26,108 bases of DNA from CAG-917 sp051883555 (lineage in GTDB: Bacteria > Bacillota > Clostridia > Christensenellales > CAG-917), in the NCBI GenBank assembly GCA_051883555.1, contig JBJETY010000071.1, positions 1 through 26,108 of the forward strand. The letters are read 5' to 3'. The position numbers and the translations under genes are program-made. The notes under the pieces were generated by a model. It did not search any database, had not been told where the DNA came from, and worked only from the letters and a program-made list of their open reading frames with translations. This document shows positions 15,143-24,341 of this stretch, in pieces (the first letter of the stretch is position 1; every line of letters begins with the position of its first letter).

Positions 15143-16435
15143 CTATTTGTCCAAGTTTTCTACAAATGGCATTATATCACACATTGCCCTTTTATAATAC
15201 TCTTTTTTCCTATTTTTTTTATCCTTGCAATCAATAAACGGCAAAATGCCGAAATTACTGTTCATAGGCTGAAAATTATCCGTACAAGCGGTCGTATGAG
15301 CGACTAAAGCGCCGCTGATTGTAGTTATCGGCGGAGCGATTATATCTTTTCCGTCAAGTTCTCTTGCCATGTTTACGCCGGCAATAAGTCCGCTAAGTAT
15401 CGATTCGACGTACCCTTCTACACCGCTAAGCTGTCCCGCTATATACAACGGTCGGTCGCCTTTGACTCTGAACCCTTTTTCAAGCAATTCGGGTGAATTT
15501 ACGTACGTATTCTTATGCATAACGCCAAAACGCAAAAATTCCGCGTTTTTTAAAGCGGGAATCATCGAAAAAACTCTCTTTTGTTCTCCGAACGTAAGAT
15601 TGGTCTGAAATCCCACCATATTGAAACTGTCGCCGCCAAGATTTTCCTTTCTTAGCTGAACGACCGCATAATATTTTTTGCCCGTTTCGGGATGAAATAA
15701 ACCGACAGGCTTTAAAGGTCCGAATCTTATTGCGTCGACGCCTCTTTTCGCCATAACTTCTATCGGCATGCAACCTTCAAAAACTTCAGCGCCTTCAAAA
15801 TCTTTCAACTTCACCGTTTCGGCGTTGATAAGCGCGTCGTAAAAAGCAAGGTATTCGTCTTTTTCCATCGGAAGATTGAGATAATCTGCACCCTTTCCGT
15901 ATCGACCGCCCCAAAAAGCGTAATTCATATCGATATCGGTAACGATGGGGGCAATAGCGTCAAAAAAATAAAAACCGCCCGACATATTTTTCAATTTTTC
16001 ACACAACACGTCGGACGTCAACGGCCCTGTGGCAATTATTGTAGGCGAATCGTCAAAATCGGTGTATTCACGTCTTATAAGTTTAAAGTCCGAAAAACTT
16101 GCAAGTCGCCTTTCTACGTTTTCGGAAAATTGTTTTCTGTCGACAGCCAATGCGCCGCCGGCTTCGACCCTGGACTTTGTCGCCTCTTCGAGCAACATAC
16201 AGTCCATAAGGTTAAGTTCAGCCTTCAAAAGTCCCGACGCCGTTTCCGGTTCGGTAGATTTCAAAGAGTTTGAACAAACAAGCTCGGCAAGGTCGCAGGT
16301 CTTATGAGCGCCGGTAGACTTTATCGGACGCATTTCTATCATTTCAACGGAAAATCCGCGTTTTAGCAACTGATATGCGGCTTCACAGCCTGCAAGTCCG
16401 CCGCCTACAACTTTAACCGTTTGTTTGCGTATCAC
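15143..16435 (-). CDS. trmFO: TrmFO, folate-dependent tRNA (uracil-54-C5) methyltransferase
   Basis: FAD enzyme that makes ribothymidine at position 54 of tRNA using methylenetetrahydrofolate, a Gram-positive alternative to SAM-dependent TrmA. 430 residues. The FAD-binding GGGLAGCEAA lies at 11-20, the conserved ELVCSNSLKS contains Cys54, and FEGCMPIEVMAKRG carries the second key cysteine. The C-terminal half has YIAGQLSGVEGYVES. The start codon is GTG at 16435, 23 bases inside topA, with a GAGGTGG ribosome site before it, which favours this start. It is sandwiched between topA and hslV, the conserved Firmicutes order, but without the xerC that usually sits here. Confidence 0.97.
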   Translation of the reverse strand: MIRKQTVKVVGGGLAGCEAAYQLLKRGFSVEMIEMRPIKSTGAHKTCDLAELVCSNSLKSTEPETASGLLKAELNLMDCMLLEEATKSRVEAGGALAVDRKQFSENVERRLASFSDFKLIRREYTDFDDSPTIIATGPLTSDVLCEKLKNMSGGFYFFDAIAPIVTDIDMNYAFWGGRYGKGADYLNLPMEKDEYLAFYDALINAETVKLKDFEGAEVFEGCMPIEVMAKRGVDAIRFGPLKPVGLFHPETGKKYYAVVQLRKENLGGDSFNMVGFQTNLTFGEQKRVFSMIPALKNAEFLRFGVMHKNTYVNSPELLEKGFRVKGDRPLYIAGQLSGVEGYVESILSGLIAGVNMARELDGKDIIAPPITTISGALVAHTTACTDNFQPMNSNFGILPFIDCKDKKNRKKEYYKRAMCDIMPFVENLDK

Positions 16436-18518
16436 TTACCACCTCGGTTTTTCCGCACTCTTTAGAAGTACATACGTATTTCGTCACCCCGTCTTTAACG
16501 ACGATTTTCATCGTTGAGCCGCAATCGGGACAGAAATACGGAGCAGGAATATCCCATGACATAAAATCGCAGTTAGGATAAGACGCACAGCCGTAAAACA
16601 ATCTGCCCTTTTTGGAAACTTTCTTTACGATATCTCCGCCGCACTTAGGGCATTTGGCAACACTCTGCACAAGTTTCTTGACGTTTTTACATTGCGGATA
16701 ATTCGGACAGGCAAGAAACTTTCCGTATCTTCCGTCTTTAATAACCATATGAGCGCCGCACTTATCGCATATTACGTCCGTTACTTCGTCCGGCACTTTT
16801 TCGGACGTCGTGGTCTTCATGGCAAAATCGATATGTTTAAGCAACGTCGGATAGTAAGCTTCGATAAGGTCCTGCCACTGTCCTTCGCCGTCCGCTATCT
16901 TATCGAGAGCGCCTTCCATTCTTGCCGTAAACGTAAGGTTCATAATATCCGAAAAATATTTTTCAAGATATTCGCAAACCGTTTCGCCGAGTTTTGTAGG
17001 CAATATGCTCTTTCCGTCTTTTTGGGTATAATTGCGTTTGGCTATAACGGAAATAATGGACGCATACGTACTAGGTCTTCCTATTCCGTTTTCTTCCATA
17101 GCTTTAACGAGCGTTGCGTCGCTGTATCTCGCAGGCGGTTTCGTGAATTTCTGTTCGGCGAGAGTATCTTTAAGCAAAAGTCTTTCGCCTTCCTTCATAT
17201 CAGGCAAAATAGACATCGTTCCGTTTTCGTCTTCGGCGTTTTCCTGCGTAACTTCATATACGGCGGTATAGCCTTTAAATAAAACGGTTTTGCCCTTTAA
17301 TACGAATCCGTAGTTCTTATCCGCTTTGCCCGTAATATGTACGTTCAAAGTGTTATACTGCGCTTCCGTCATCTGCGAAGCAAGATACCTTTCGTAAATC
17401 AATTTATAAAGTCTGTATTGGTCGCGGTCGATTTTGCCTTCAAGAGACTGTGGCGTGCGTTCAACCGATATAGGTCTGATTGCTTCGTGAGCGTCCTGAG
17501 CCTTATCGCTCGTTTTATAGAAATTCTGTTTTTCGGGTGCATATTCTTCGCCGTACGTTTTCTTGATATAATCGAGCGTAACGGCGGCAAAGTCAGGCGA
17601 AATTCTGACCGAGTCGGTTCTGATATACGTTACAAGCGCAGTCTGTCCTTCACCTGCTATATCGATACCTTCATACAACTGTTGAGCAATTCTGAGCGAA
17701 CGTTCGGCAGTCATATTGAGTTTATGGCTTGCCTCCTGCTGCAAAGTGCTTGTCGTAAACGGAGGCGCAGGATGACTTTTAGAAATTCCACGCTTTACCG
17801 TGTCGATTTCGTATTCGGCTATTTTCATCTGCTCGACGATGTTATTCGCCGTTTCCGAATTATTTACTTTCGTTTTCTTTCCGTCGATATCGTTGAAAGC
17901 CGCTTTAAATACAGTCTTATGCCCTTCTTTTGTCAAAAGCGCAAACAGATTCCAGTATTCTTCCGGCTTAAACGCTCTTATCTCTCTTTCGCGGTCAACT
18001 ATCATTTTAAGTGCCGCCGACTGTACTCGTCCTGCCGACAAGCCGCTTTTAAGCTTTCTCGACAAAACGGGAGAAACCTTATAACCGACAAGTCTGTCAA
18101 GAACGCGGCGTGCCTGTTGAGAGTTTACTAAATTCATATTTATTTCTCTAGGTTCTTCGAGCGCCTTATTTACAGCCTTTTTCGATATTTCGTGAAATTC
18201 GATTCTCGGCTTTTCGCTCGTTATTCCCAAAGTGTTTTTTAAATGCCAACTGATTGCCTCCCCTTCACGGTCCGGGTCGGTTGCAAGATAAACTTCATCG
18301 AATTTTTTAACAGCCTGACTGAGTTTTTTTACAAGCTCCGCCTTATCGGGCGAAATTACGTATTGCGGTTCAAAATGATTTTTCACGTCGATAGCAAGCG
18401 TTTTTGCAGGCAAATCGCAAACGTGTCCTTTCGAAGCCATAACTTCAACGTCGTTTCCTAAATATTTCTGAATAGTTTTTGCCTTTGACGGCGATTCGAC
18501 GATTATTAATTTTTTCAT
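16413..18518 (-). CDS. topA: DNA topoisomerase I
   Basis: Type IA topoisomerase that relaxes negative supercoils. 701 residues. The TOPRIM domain is at 1-115, with Glu8 (IIVESPSKAKT) and the metal-binding DPDREGE (81, 83, 85). The catalytic tyrosine is Tyr298 in VTYIRTDSVR. The C-terminus carries three four-cysteine zinc ribbons (about 595-695: CDKC/CPNYPQC, CPKC/CASYPNC, CPDC/CTSKEC). dprA ends 9 bases upstream, and the last 23 bases are shared with trmFO. Confidence 0.98.
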   Translation of the reverse strand: MKKLIIVESPSKAKTIQKYLGNDVEVMASKGHVCDLPAKTLAIDVKNHFEPQYVISPDKAELVKKLSQAVKKFDEVYLATDPDREGEAISWHLKNTLGITSEKPRIEFHEISKKAVNKALEEPREINMNLVNSQQARRVLDRLVGYKVSPVLSRKLKSGLSAGRVQSAALKMIVDREREIRAFKPEEYWNLFALLTKEGHKTVFKAAFNDIDGKKTKVNNSETANNIVEQMKIAEYEIDTVKRGISKSHPAPPFTTSTLQQEASHKLNMTAERSLRIAQQLYEGIDIAGEGQTALVTYIRTDSVRISPDFAAVTLDYIKKTYGEEYAPEKQNFYKTSDKAQDAHEAIRPISVERTPQSLEGKIDRDQYRLYKLIYERYLASQMTEAQYNTLNVHITGKADKNYGFVLKGKTVLFKGYTAVYEVTQENAEDENGTMSILPDMKEGERLLLKDTLAEQKFTKPPARYSDATLVKAMEENGIGRPSTYASIISVIAKRNYTQKDGKSILPTKLGETVCEYLEKYFSDIMNLTFTARMEGALDKIADGEGQWQDLIEAYYPTLLKHIDFAMKTTTSEKVPDEVTDVICDKCGAHMVIKDGRYGKFLACPNYPQCKNVKKLVQSVAKCPKCGGDIVKKVSKKGRLFYGCASYPNCDFMSWDIPAPYFCPDCGSTMKIVVKDGVTKYVCTSKECGKTEVVSDTQTNG

Positions 18519-18527
18519 AATATGCTC

Positions 18528-19592
18528 CTATGCTAGTGCGTAATAATTTCCGGCAAGTCTTACGATAATTCCCATTATTTCCAGTTCAGTCAAAACCGAT
18601 GACAATTCACTTGCCGTAACTTCGGCTTTTGACAATATCTCTTCAAAATGCAACTCGCCTTCATATAACAGTTCGACAACTTTTTGGGCAACAAATCCGA
18701 GTTGAACGGTTTCTCTTTCGGGCGTTTTCGACGTCCCGACGTTTAACGCTTCAAGTACGTCTGACGGAGAAAGAGCGATAGCTCCCTGCATCTCTTTTAT
18801 CAGAGCGTTCGTTCCCATACTGGCTTCGCTGTTTATATTTCCCGGAACGACGAAAAGTTCTTTTCCCTGTTCGACGGCATATCGGGCTGAAATTATACTT
18901 CCGCTTTTTAAAGACGCTTCCGCTATAAACACGCCTTTCGATAAACCGCAAATAATTCTGTTGCGTTCCGGAAAGTGAAATTGCAATGGCTTTACGTCAG
19001 GTCTGTACTCGCTGACAATAAGTCCGCCGCTGTTTAAAATAGAATCGTACACGCCTCTGTTTTCGGCAGGATAACAAACGTCGACGCCGCAACCGAATAC
19101 CGCAACGGTAGGTTTTGCAAGTTCGACGCACGTTTTATGGGCGACAGTATCCAATCCCCTTGCCATACCCGAAACGACGGTCAGACCGTTTATCGCAAAT
19201 TCTTTTACAAAATCTTCCGTCACCTTTATTCCGTAACGGGTAGGTTTTCTTGTTCCTACAACCGCTATCATCGGAGTATCGAGCAATTTTGCATTGCCTT
19301 TAAGATATAGTAGTTTCGGCGGATTGTCAATGTTTTTTAATAAAGAAGGATACTCTTCATCAAAAATCGACAGAAGTTTAATCTGCTTTTTAGAAAGCTC
19401 TTCAAGCAGATATCCTACGTTTTTAACTAAAATTTTAACTGAATTTGTTAAAGGAGAATTAAAATCGCCGAAATTGCAATTAAAAATGTTTTCAGGAGAA
19501 AAGCGACGCAATAAATCGTTTTTCAATTCGTTTGTCCCTTCGGCATAATTTAAAACCAACAATCCCAAAGTGCTTAAACTATAATCATACAT
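18528..19592 (-). CDS. dprA: DprA/Smf DNA-processing protein
   Basis: Binds incoming single-stranded DNA and loads RecA during natural transformation; the family is widespread even in bacteria not known to be competent. 354 residues. The Rossmann-like core has VGTRKPTRYG (112-121), SGMARGLD (141-148), FGCGVDVCYP and GLIVSEYRP. A winged-helix (DprA_WH) domain occupies about 295-354 (LLYEGELHFEEILSKAEVTASEL). An N-terminal SAM-like extension precedes the core. The ATG lies 8 bases inside the end of yifB. No comEA/comEC or pilus genes are in the window. Confidence 0.97.
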   Translation of the reverse strand: MYDYSLSTLGLLVLNYAEGTNELKNDLLRRFSPENIFNCNFGDFNSPLTNSVKILVKNVGYLLEELSKKQIKLLSIFDEEYPSLLKNIDNPPKLLYLKGNAKLLDTPMIAVVGTRKPTRYGIKVTEDFVKEFAINGLTVVSGMARGLDTVAHKTCVELAKPTVAVFGCGVDVCYPAENRGVYDSILNSGGLIVSEYRPDVKPLQFHFPERNRIICGLSKGVFIAEASLKSGSIISARYAVEQGKELFVVPGNINSEASMGTNALIKEMQGAIALSPSDVLEALNVGTSKTPERETVQLGFVAQKVVELLYEGELHFEEILSKAEVTASELSSVLTELEIMGIIVRLAGNYYALA

Positions 19593-21114
19593 AATATCTT
19601 CTGTCCAACTGTCTGTATTGTATTGCCTCGGCTATATGCTTTGACAATATATTTTCGCTGCCGTCAATATCGGCAATCGTTCTTGCAACTTTCAAAATTC
19701 TCGACGTTCCCCTTGCGCTGAGATTTAGCCTTTCAAACGCCATTTTAAGAAGTTTCTCGCTCTGTTCGTCGATTGCACAATATTTTTTTATATGACTTTC
19801 CGTCATTTCAGCATTAGTGAGAATTCCGTCGTTCAAAAAACGTTTTCTCTGAATTTCCCTTGCTCTGTTAATTCTTACTTTTATTTCCGCAGAAGTTTCC
19901 GATTTCTCTTTGCTTCTGAATTCGTCGTAACTTAAATTATCGACTTCGATCTGAAGGTCGATTCTGTCAAGCAAAGGTGCGGAAAGACGTGAAAGATAGT
20001 TATGTATCTGCTGTGAGGTACATCTGCATTCGTTAGTCTTCGAGCCGTAATTTCCGCACGGACACGGATTCATACTTGCCACAAGCATAAAGTTCGCAGG
20101 GTAATTTACCGTGCGTTGTACCCTTGAAACGGAAATTTTTCTGTCTTCAAGCGGTTGCCTTAAACTTTCCAAAGCGTTTCTCTGATATTCGGGCATTTCG
20201 TCCAAAAACAACACGCCGAGATTTGCAAGGCTGACTTCGCCCGGTTTGGATTTCGTTCCGCCACCGATTAACGCAGGTATAGTTACGGTATGATGCGGAC
20301 TCCTGAAAGGTCTTGTTTTGACTATGCCTACGTTTGAGTCCAACTCGCCTGCAATGGAATGAATTTTAGTAACTTCGACAGCCTCTTCAAAAGTCATGTC
20401 GGGCATGATGGACGGAATACATTTTGCGAGCATTGTTTTTCCACCGCCGGGAGGACCTATCATAATTACGTTATGTCCGCCGCTAACGGCAATTTCAAGA
20501 GCGCGCTTGGCAACCGTCTGCCCTTTTACGTCCGCAAAGTCAAATCCCTTTATACCGTTCGTCGATTCCGCCGAAAAGGTCCTCGTCTCTTGCGGAGGGC
20601 AATCTTCACCGTTCAAAAAATTTACTACGTCTTTTAGCGTATCGAATGCAAACACGTTTATTCCGCCTACGTAGCTTGCTTCAACTGCATCGCACAAAGG
20701 AAGAATAAAATTTTTATATCCCTGTTGCATTGCCGAAATTACTATCGGCATTATGCCGTTTACGTGTCTTAAACTGCCATCCAACGACAGTTCGCCAATC
20801 ATTACGTAATCTTTATATCTATTAGCTTTTATCTGTTCGGAAGCACAAAGAATAGCAATGGCTATTCCCAAATCGAAACTAGGACCTTCCTTTTTAGTAT
20901 CGGCGGGAGCAAGATTTATCGTAACTCTTTTTTGCGGATAAATAAAACCGCTGTTTTTGATTGCCGCTCTTATTCTTTCTTTCGATTCTTTTGTAGCAGT
21001 CGAAGCAAGTCCGACAAGCTCGTAGGCAGGAAGTCCGTTAGATATGTCCACTTCTATTGAAACGCCGTAACCGTCAAGCCCGTCGAGTGCATAACCGTTG
21101 ATTTTTGCTAACAT
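19585..21114 (-). CDS. YifB/ComM family magnesium-chelatase-like AAA+ helicase
   Basis: 509 residues with an N-terminal Lon-protease-like ChlI domain (about 20-140), Walker A GPPGGGKT (220-227), Walker B LFLDEM (302-307), a zinc-type cysteine group CPCG...CRC (351, 353, 363, 365) and a C-terminal Mg-chelatase helical domain. In gamma-proteobacteria the ortholog ComM is a branch-migration helicase promoting integration of transformed DNA. Adjacent dprA, overlapping by 8 bases, fits a shared role in handling foreign DNA. It is the first gene of the long cluster. AAAGGA precedes the ATG at a slightly long spacing. Confidence 0.95.
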   Translation of the reverse strand: MLAKINGYALDGLDGYGVSIEVDISNGLPAYELVGLASTATKESKERIRAAIKNSGFIYPQKRVTINLAPADTKKEGPSFDLGIAIAILCASEQIKANRYKDYVMIGELSLDGSLRHVNGIMPIVISAMQQGYKNFILPLCDAVEASYVGGINVFAFDTLKDVVNFLNGEDCPPQETRTFSAESTNGIKGFDFADVKGQTVAKRALEIAVSGGHNVIMIGPPGGGKTMLAKCIPSIMPDMTFEEAVEVTKIHSIAGELDSNVGIVKTRPFRSPHHTVTIPALIGGGTKSKPGEVSLANLGVLFLDEMPEYQRNALESLRQPLEDRKISVSRVQRTVNYPANFMLVASMNPCPCGNYGSKTNECRCTSQQIHNYLSRLSAPLLDRIDLQIEVDNLSYDEFRSKEKSETSAEIKVRINRAREIQRKRFLNDGILTNAEMTESHIKKYCAIDEQSEKLLKMAFERLNLSARGTSRILKVARTIADIDGSENILSKHIAEAIQYRQLDRRYYV

Positions 21115-21165
21115 AAAATTTTTCCTTTAATTTTCCGATTTTTAAAAACAAGCGTAAAAAACGTG

Positions 21166-21213
21166 TGCCTTCCGCACGCAACGGCATCGCATTGCGCCGG
21201 AAGCGTGCAGGCA
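21166..21213 (-). ncRNA. Structured leader element upstream of yifB (possible attenuator)
   Basis: A GC-rich island in AT-rich DNA, inside the predicted yifB leader. Fold A pairs 21166-21179 (TGCCT, bulge, GCACGC) with 21203-21213 (GCGTGC, AGGCA), with inner CGGC (21182-21185) and GCCG (21196-21199). Fold B pairs CTTCCG (21169-21174) plus CGCAA (21177-21181) with TTGCG (21192-21196) plus CGGAAG (21198-21203). The two are mutually exclusive. On the minus strand a six-U run follows at 21161-21156. It may be a terminator/antiterminator, or simply a second terminator for the upstream gene. I recognise no known riboswitch. Confidence 0.4.
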
Positions 21214-21229
21214 TAAAAAATGCAATTTC

Positions 21230-21257
21230 ATTATATACGATTAACGAAAAATAGCAA
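21230..21257 (-). promoter_or_regulatory. Predicted promoter of the yifB-to-rseC cluster
   Basis: TTGCTA (21257-21252), a 16-base spacer and a perfect TATAAT (21235-21230) on the minus strand. Transcription would start near 21223, giving a leader of about 109 bases that contains the structured element. The -35 overlaps the stem of the upstream gene's terminator. Confidence 0.5.
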
Positions 21258-21277
21258 ACGTTAGTTTGCTATTTTTC
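21246..21277 (-). terminator. Terminator of the Big_2 surface-protein gene
   Basis: A perfect 14-bp stem pairs 21246-21259 with 21264-21277 around a 4-base loop (ATAGCAAAC / GTTTGCTAT core, ending in TTTTT). It begins 7 bases past the stop codon. The A and T runs make it potentially bidirectional. Confidence 0.85.
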
Positions 21278-21284
21278 TTCGTTA

Positions 21285-24200
21285 TTAAATTCCGTTTACA
21301 AGTTTTTTGAATAACGCCGCGTTCGGTACGCATACGTCCGTAGGGCCAATTACAGGCGATGAAGACGAATAGCAATAGAAATAAAGCGGATAGCCTATTT
21401 TCGTTGCAAAGCTTGCACCGCCGAACGAAGCAGCAACTTTCGTAAGGTCCATAGTGCATAATCCGGTAAGTCCGACAGACTCTAAGTCGCCCTCCCTTAT
21501 CACGCCGGATACAGGATAGTGAACGCCGAGGTTGCCGACTGCAAGCTGGAAGTAGTTTGTTCCGTTAACCTTTTTACGGATATCTCCCCAACCCATATTA
21601 TCGAGCAAACTGTCAACGTTAGAATTGAGAGCCGCTCTCAAAAGACCGACCATGTTTTCGTAAGCCCTTATTTCTTTCTCTTTTCTATTGTTAATGTCTG
21701 CAAAAAAGTATTCTTGCAAATAACTGAAATCAAGTTCGGAAGCAGTCTTCCAGTTGTATATATGGCAGAAGCCTTCGAAATGAATGTCGCTCTTCGTAAC
21801 CTTGCGGAAATACAATTCGTATTTCGGAACGTTTTTGCCCGTTACATCGTCGTAAACAATCTGGTCGTAACTGTCGTCAAGGTCAAAAGTAATTATACCG
21901 ATCGACATGTTTATAGCGTTTGTAAATACGGTATTTTTTATTGTGATTGCGACGTTCATCGTTTCGACAAGAGTATCGCCTGAATACAAATCCTGAACGC
22001 TCGTATTGATATAAAGAGTCTGCTGTCCGCTGTTACGCATTAGCGTTCCTTCGAGCAATACGTCGGCCGCCGCGACAAAACAGCAATAATACGCGTTTTC
22101 TATAGTCGTATATTTAACCTGAATGTTTTTAAGTCTTCCCGGTTTGAATTCGCCAGGATAATAACGTTCTCTACCGTCAATCATAATACCGTTTCCGGCC
22201 CAGGAATAATCGAACATCGTTTCATTGTCACGCAAAGCACGACTTGCCCTTATCGTAACGTTTTGGATAAGAACGTCGTCGACCACGACTTTAAGAAGGC
22301 TGTCAGGCATAGTACCGTCGTACTCTTTAGTGCCTAATTTATCGTAGTCCTCTTCAATCTGACGGAGATATTCGCCGTTTCCGTATATCGAAGTATAAAG
22401 GTTGTTTGTCTTGCCGCCGAATACCATACTCTCCTGAACGACGATTGAATATTTCTGCTTGAAATCTTCATCATAGCCGTGAGCGTCGTACCAGCTCTTA
22501 GCAAGTTCGTTTACCTTGTTGAAAGCTTTGATCGTAAAATCGTTAAGATCGAATTCTTCCGACTCGCGGTCCGCTTTTTTAGGCAATCCGACGTTTACGC
22601 CGTTTGATATGAAATTAATTTTATATTCTGCCTTAACGTCAACGGATTCGTATATCGGATATAACGATTTTGCCGTAACGGTAACGGTATCGCCTTCTTC
22701 CACGGTTTCCAAAACTCCGTTTGACGTAATACTATAACCATAGGTTTTTGCGTCTGCGTCGATGTCGAAAGATATATACTGCTTTACGGTATCTATTTCA
22801 TCGATTGTTTTTAAGATTATCGTTTTGTCTCCGTCCGTGGTAATTACGTATTTAATCTCAAAGCTAAGAGTATTCGTAACCGTATCGTCGATGTTATAAG
22901 TCATTTTACCGAAATATCTCTTCATTTCGATACCGACTTCGTCGTCGGCAGACGTAAAATACATACCTATGCTGTAAATTGCAGGAACGACTTTTACGTC
23001 GAATTTATCGCTTACGCCGTTAACGCTTACGGATATCGTGGCTTCGCCGCTTGCCTTTGCAACGATACAATTTAAGCTCTCGTCATACGTTACGACGTTT
23101 TCGTTGCTCGACGATACTTGCACGTTTCCGACCAAAGACGTTTCGACAGGAAGGTAAATTCCCGCGCCGCCGATTTTAAGCAAAATCTTTCCGGATAACT
23201 CTTCTTTTTGCCATAAAGCCGTATTCTTGACGTTTATCTGTTTGAAGTCGATTTTAATTTCGTCAAGCGTATTGCTGAAAGCGTCGACAGCGTAAAGCAC
23301 GACTTCTTTAAGGTTGTCGCTACCAAAGCTTTCCGTAAGGCGGAGCTTGCCGCCGTCGATCACCGCATTGGCAGTAGTCGTATAATGGTCTACGGCAAGC
23401 TCGGTATCGGCATTTGCCAAAACCGACGCAATATCAATTTCTATTCCATCGATATATACAAACTCGGAAGCTATAAACGCTTTTTGGCCGTCTCTTTTAC
23501 CGATTTCAAAAGTGACGATAGCGTAACTATCCTCTTCCGCCAACGTTTCAGGCGGATTTGTAAGCATTGCTTTTATTGTAACGCTACCTTTCTTCTTGGC
23601 GGTTACAATACCGTTTTCATCGATTTCGGCATATTCGCTGCCCGACAATATTTCATATTTAAGATATTTCTGATCTACTTTTGCGTCGGCAGGACTGATT
23701 TTAGCTATAACCGGGACTTTGTCGCCCACGCAAATGTTTGTAAGTTCAGGCGTTTCTTCAATAGATATTCCCATAACGTCGCTGCTCGTAACAAACAGAT
23801 TGATTTGTTCTTTTATGTTTCCTTCAACCGTTGTTACTCTGACGGTGGCTTCGCCTAAGTTTTTGAAAGTGACGTAACCGTTTTTATCTACGCTGACGAC
23901 TTCAATCACTTCGTCGCCTTCAACCGCAACGGTAGGCTTATTTTCAATAACAGACCAAGTGACGTCTTTATTGTTTGCAGCAGTAGGATAAACTTTTGCA
24001 ATAAGTTGCATGCCTTTGTCCGATAAGAATACAAGCATTGTATCATCGGCAAGCGTTTCTTTTCCGTCGGCTGATTTAATATATATGTCGACGTTTTCAA
24101 CGGCAATATATGCGCCCGTAACAAGCGTTGCCGTCAAACTTACGACCAGAATTACGATAATCGGAATAAGTAATAACATTCCTATGATTAGTTTTTTCAT
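21285..24200 (-). CDS. Large membrane-anchored protein with Big_2 Ig-like domains and a probable beta-helix
   Basis: 971 residues. An N-terminal membrane segment (about 4-29, MKKLIIGMLLLIPIIVILVV) has no lipobox or clear signal-peptidase site, so it probably acts as an uncleaved anchor with the rest outside the cell. Big_2-like beta domains are seen at about 35-137 and 145-235 (IDENGIVTAKKKGSVTIKA signature) and 355-405 (SSSNENVVTYDESLNCIVAKASGEATISV). Residues 635-775 show short strand repeats (LLKVVVDDVLIQNVTIRAS, LKNIQVKYTTIENAYYC, VLLEGTLMRNSG, VAITIKNTVFTNA), as in right-handed parallel beta-helix proteins. No LPXTG or SLH anchor is present. The ATG at 24200 is chosen because GGAGGAAAG precedes it. 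Glycan binding is plausible but unproven; no catalytic residues are recognised. Confidence 0.8.
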   Translation of the reverse strand: MKKLIIGMLLLIPIIVILVVSLTATLVTGAYIAVENVDIYIKSADGKETLADDTMLVFLSDKGMQLIAKVYPTAANNKDVTWSVIENKPTVAVEGDEVIEVVSVDKNGYVTFKNLGEATVRVTTVEGNIKEQINLFVTSSDVMGISIEETPELTNICVGDKVPVIAKISPADAKVDQKYLKYEILSGSEYAEIDENGIVTAKKKGSVTIKAMLTNPPETLAEEDSYAIVTFEIGKRDGQKAFIASEFVYIDGIEIDIASVLANADTELAVDHYTTTANAVIDGGKLRLTESFGSDNLKEVVLYAVDAFSNTLDEIKIDFKQINVKNTALWQKEELSGKILLKIGGAGIYLPVETSLVGNVQVSSSNENVVTYDESLNCIVAKASGEATISVSVNGVSDKFDVKVVPAIYSIGMYFTSADDEVGIEMKRYFGKMTYNIDDTVTNTLSFEIKYVITTDGDKTIILKTIDEIDTVKQYISFDIDADAKTYGYSITSNGVLETVEEGDTVTVTAKSLYPIYESVDVKAEYKINFISNGVNVGLPKKADRESEEFDLNDFTIKAFNKVNELAKSWYDAHGYDEDFKQKYSIVVQESMVFGGKTNNLYTSIYGNGEYLRQIEEDYDKLGTKEYDGTMPDSLLKVVVDDVLIQNVTIRASRALRDNETMFDYSWAGNGIMIDGRERYYPGEFKPGRLKNIQVKYTTIENAYYCCFVAAADVLLEGTLMRNSGQQTLYINTSVQDLYSGDTLVETMNVAITIKNTVFTNAINMSIGIITFDLDDSYDQIVYDDVTGKNVPKYELYFRKVTKSDIHFEGFCHIYNWKTASELDFSYLQEYFFADINNRKEKEIRAYENMVGLLRAALNSNVDSLLDNMGWGDIRKKVNGTNYFQLAVGNLGVHYPVSGVIREGDLESVGLTGLCTMDLTKVAASFGGASFATKIGYPLYFYCYSSSSPVIGPTDVCVPNAALFKKLVNGI

Positions 24201-24241
24201 CTTTCCTCCATATGCAAAGCACAAAGCAGCATACTATTTGC

Positions 24242-24270
24242 AGTTTAACATACAAAAAATCAAAAATCAA
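24242..24270 (-). promoter_or_regulatory. Predicted promoter of the Big_2 surface-protein gene
   Basis: On the minus strand TTGATT (24270-24265), a 17-base spacer and TAAACT (24247-24242), preceded by an extended -10 TGT. The start site would be near 24235, giving a leader of about 35 bases. Confidence 0.4.
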
Positions 24271-24341
24271 CAAAATACGCGGTTATAGGACGCTATATTC
24301 TTTTTAGTTAGGCTTTTAACGGCAGTTTTTTTGTTAGTTTT

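Noticed and set aside
18528..21114. A local natural-competence locus, suggested by yifB and dprA
   Set aside because: Both genes are widely conserved in Firmicutes regardless of competence, and no comE, comG or pilus gene is in the window. Their presence alone does not show a DNA-uptake system.
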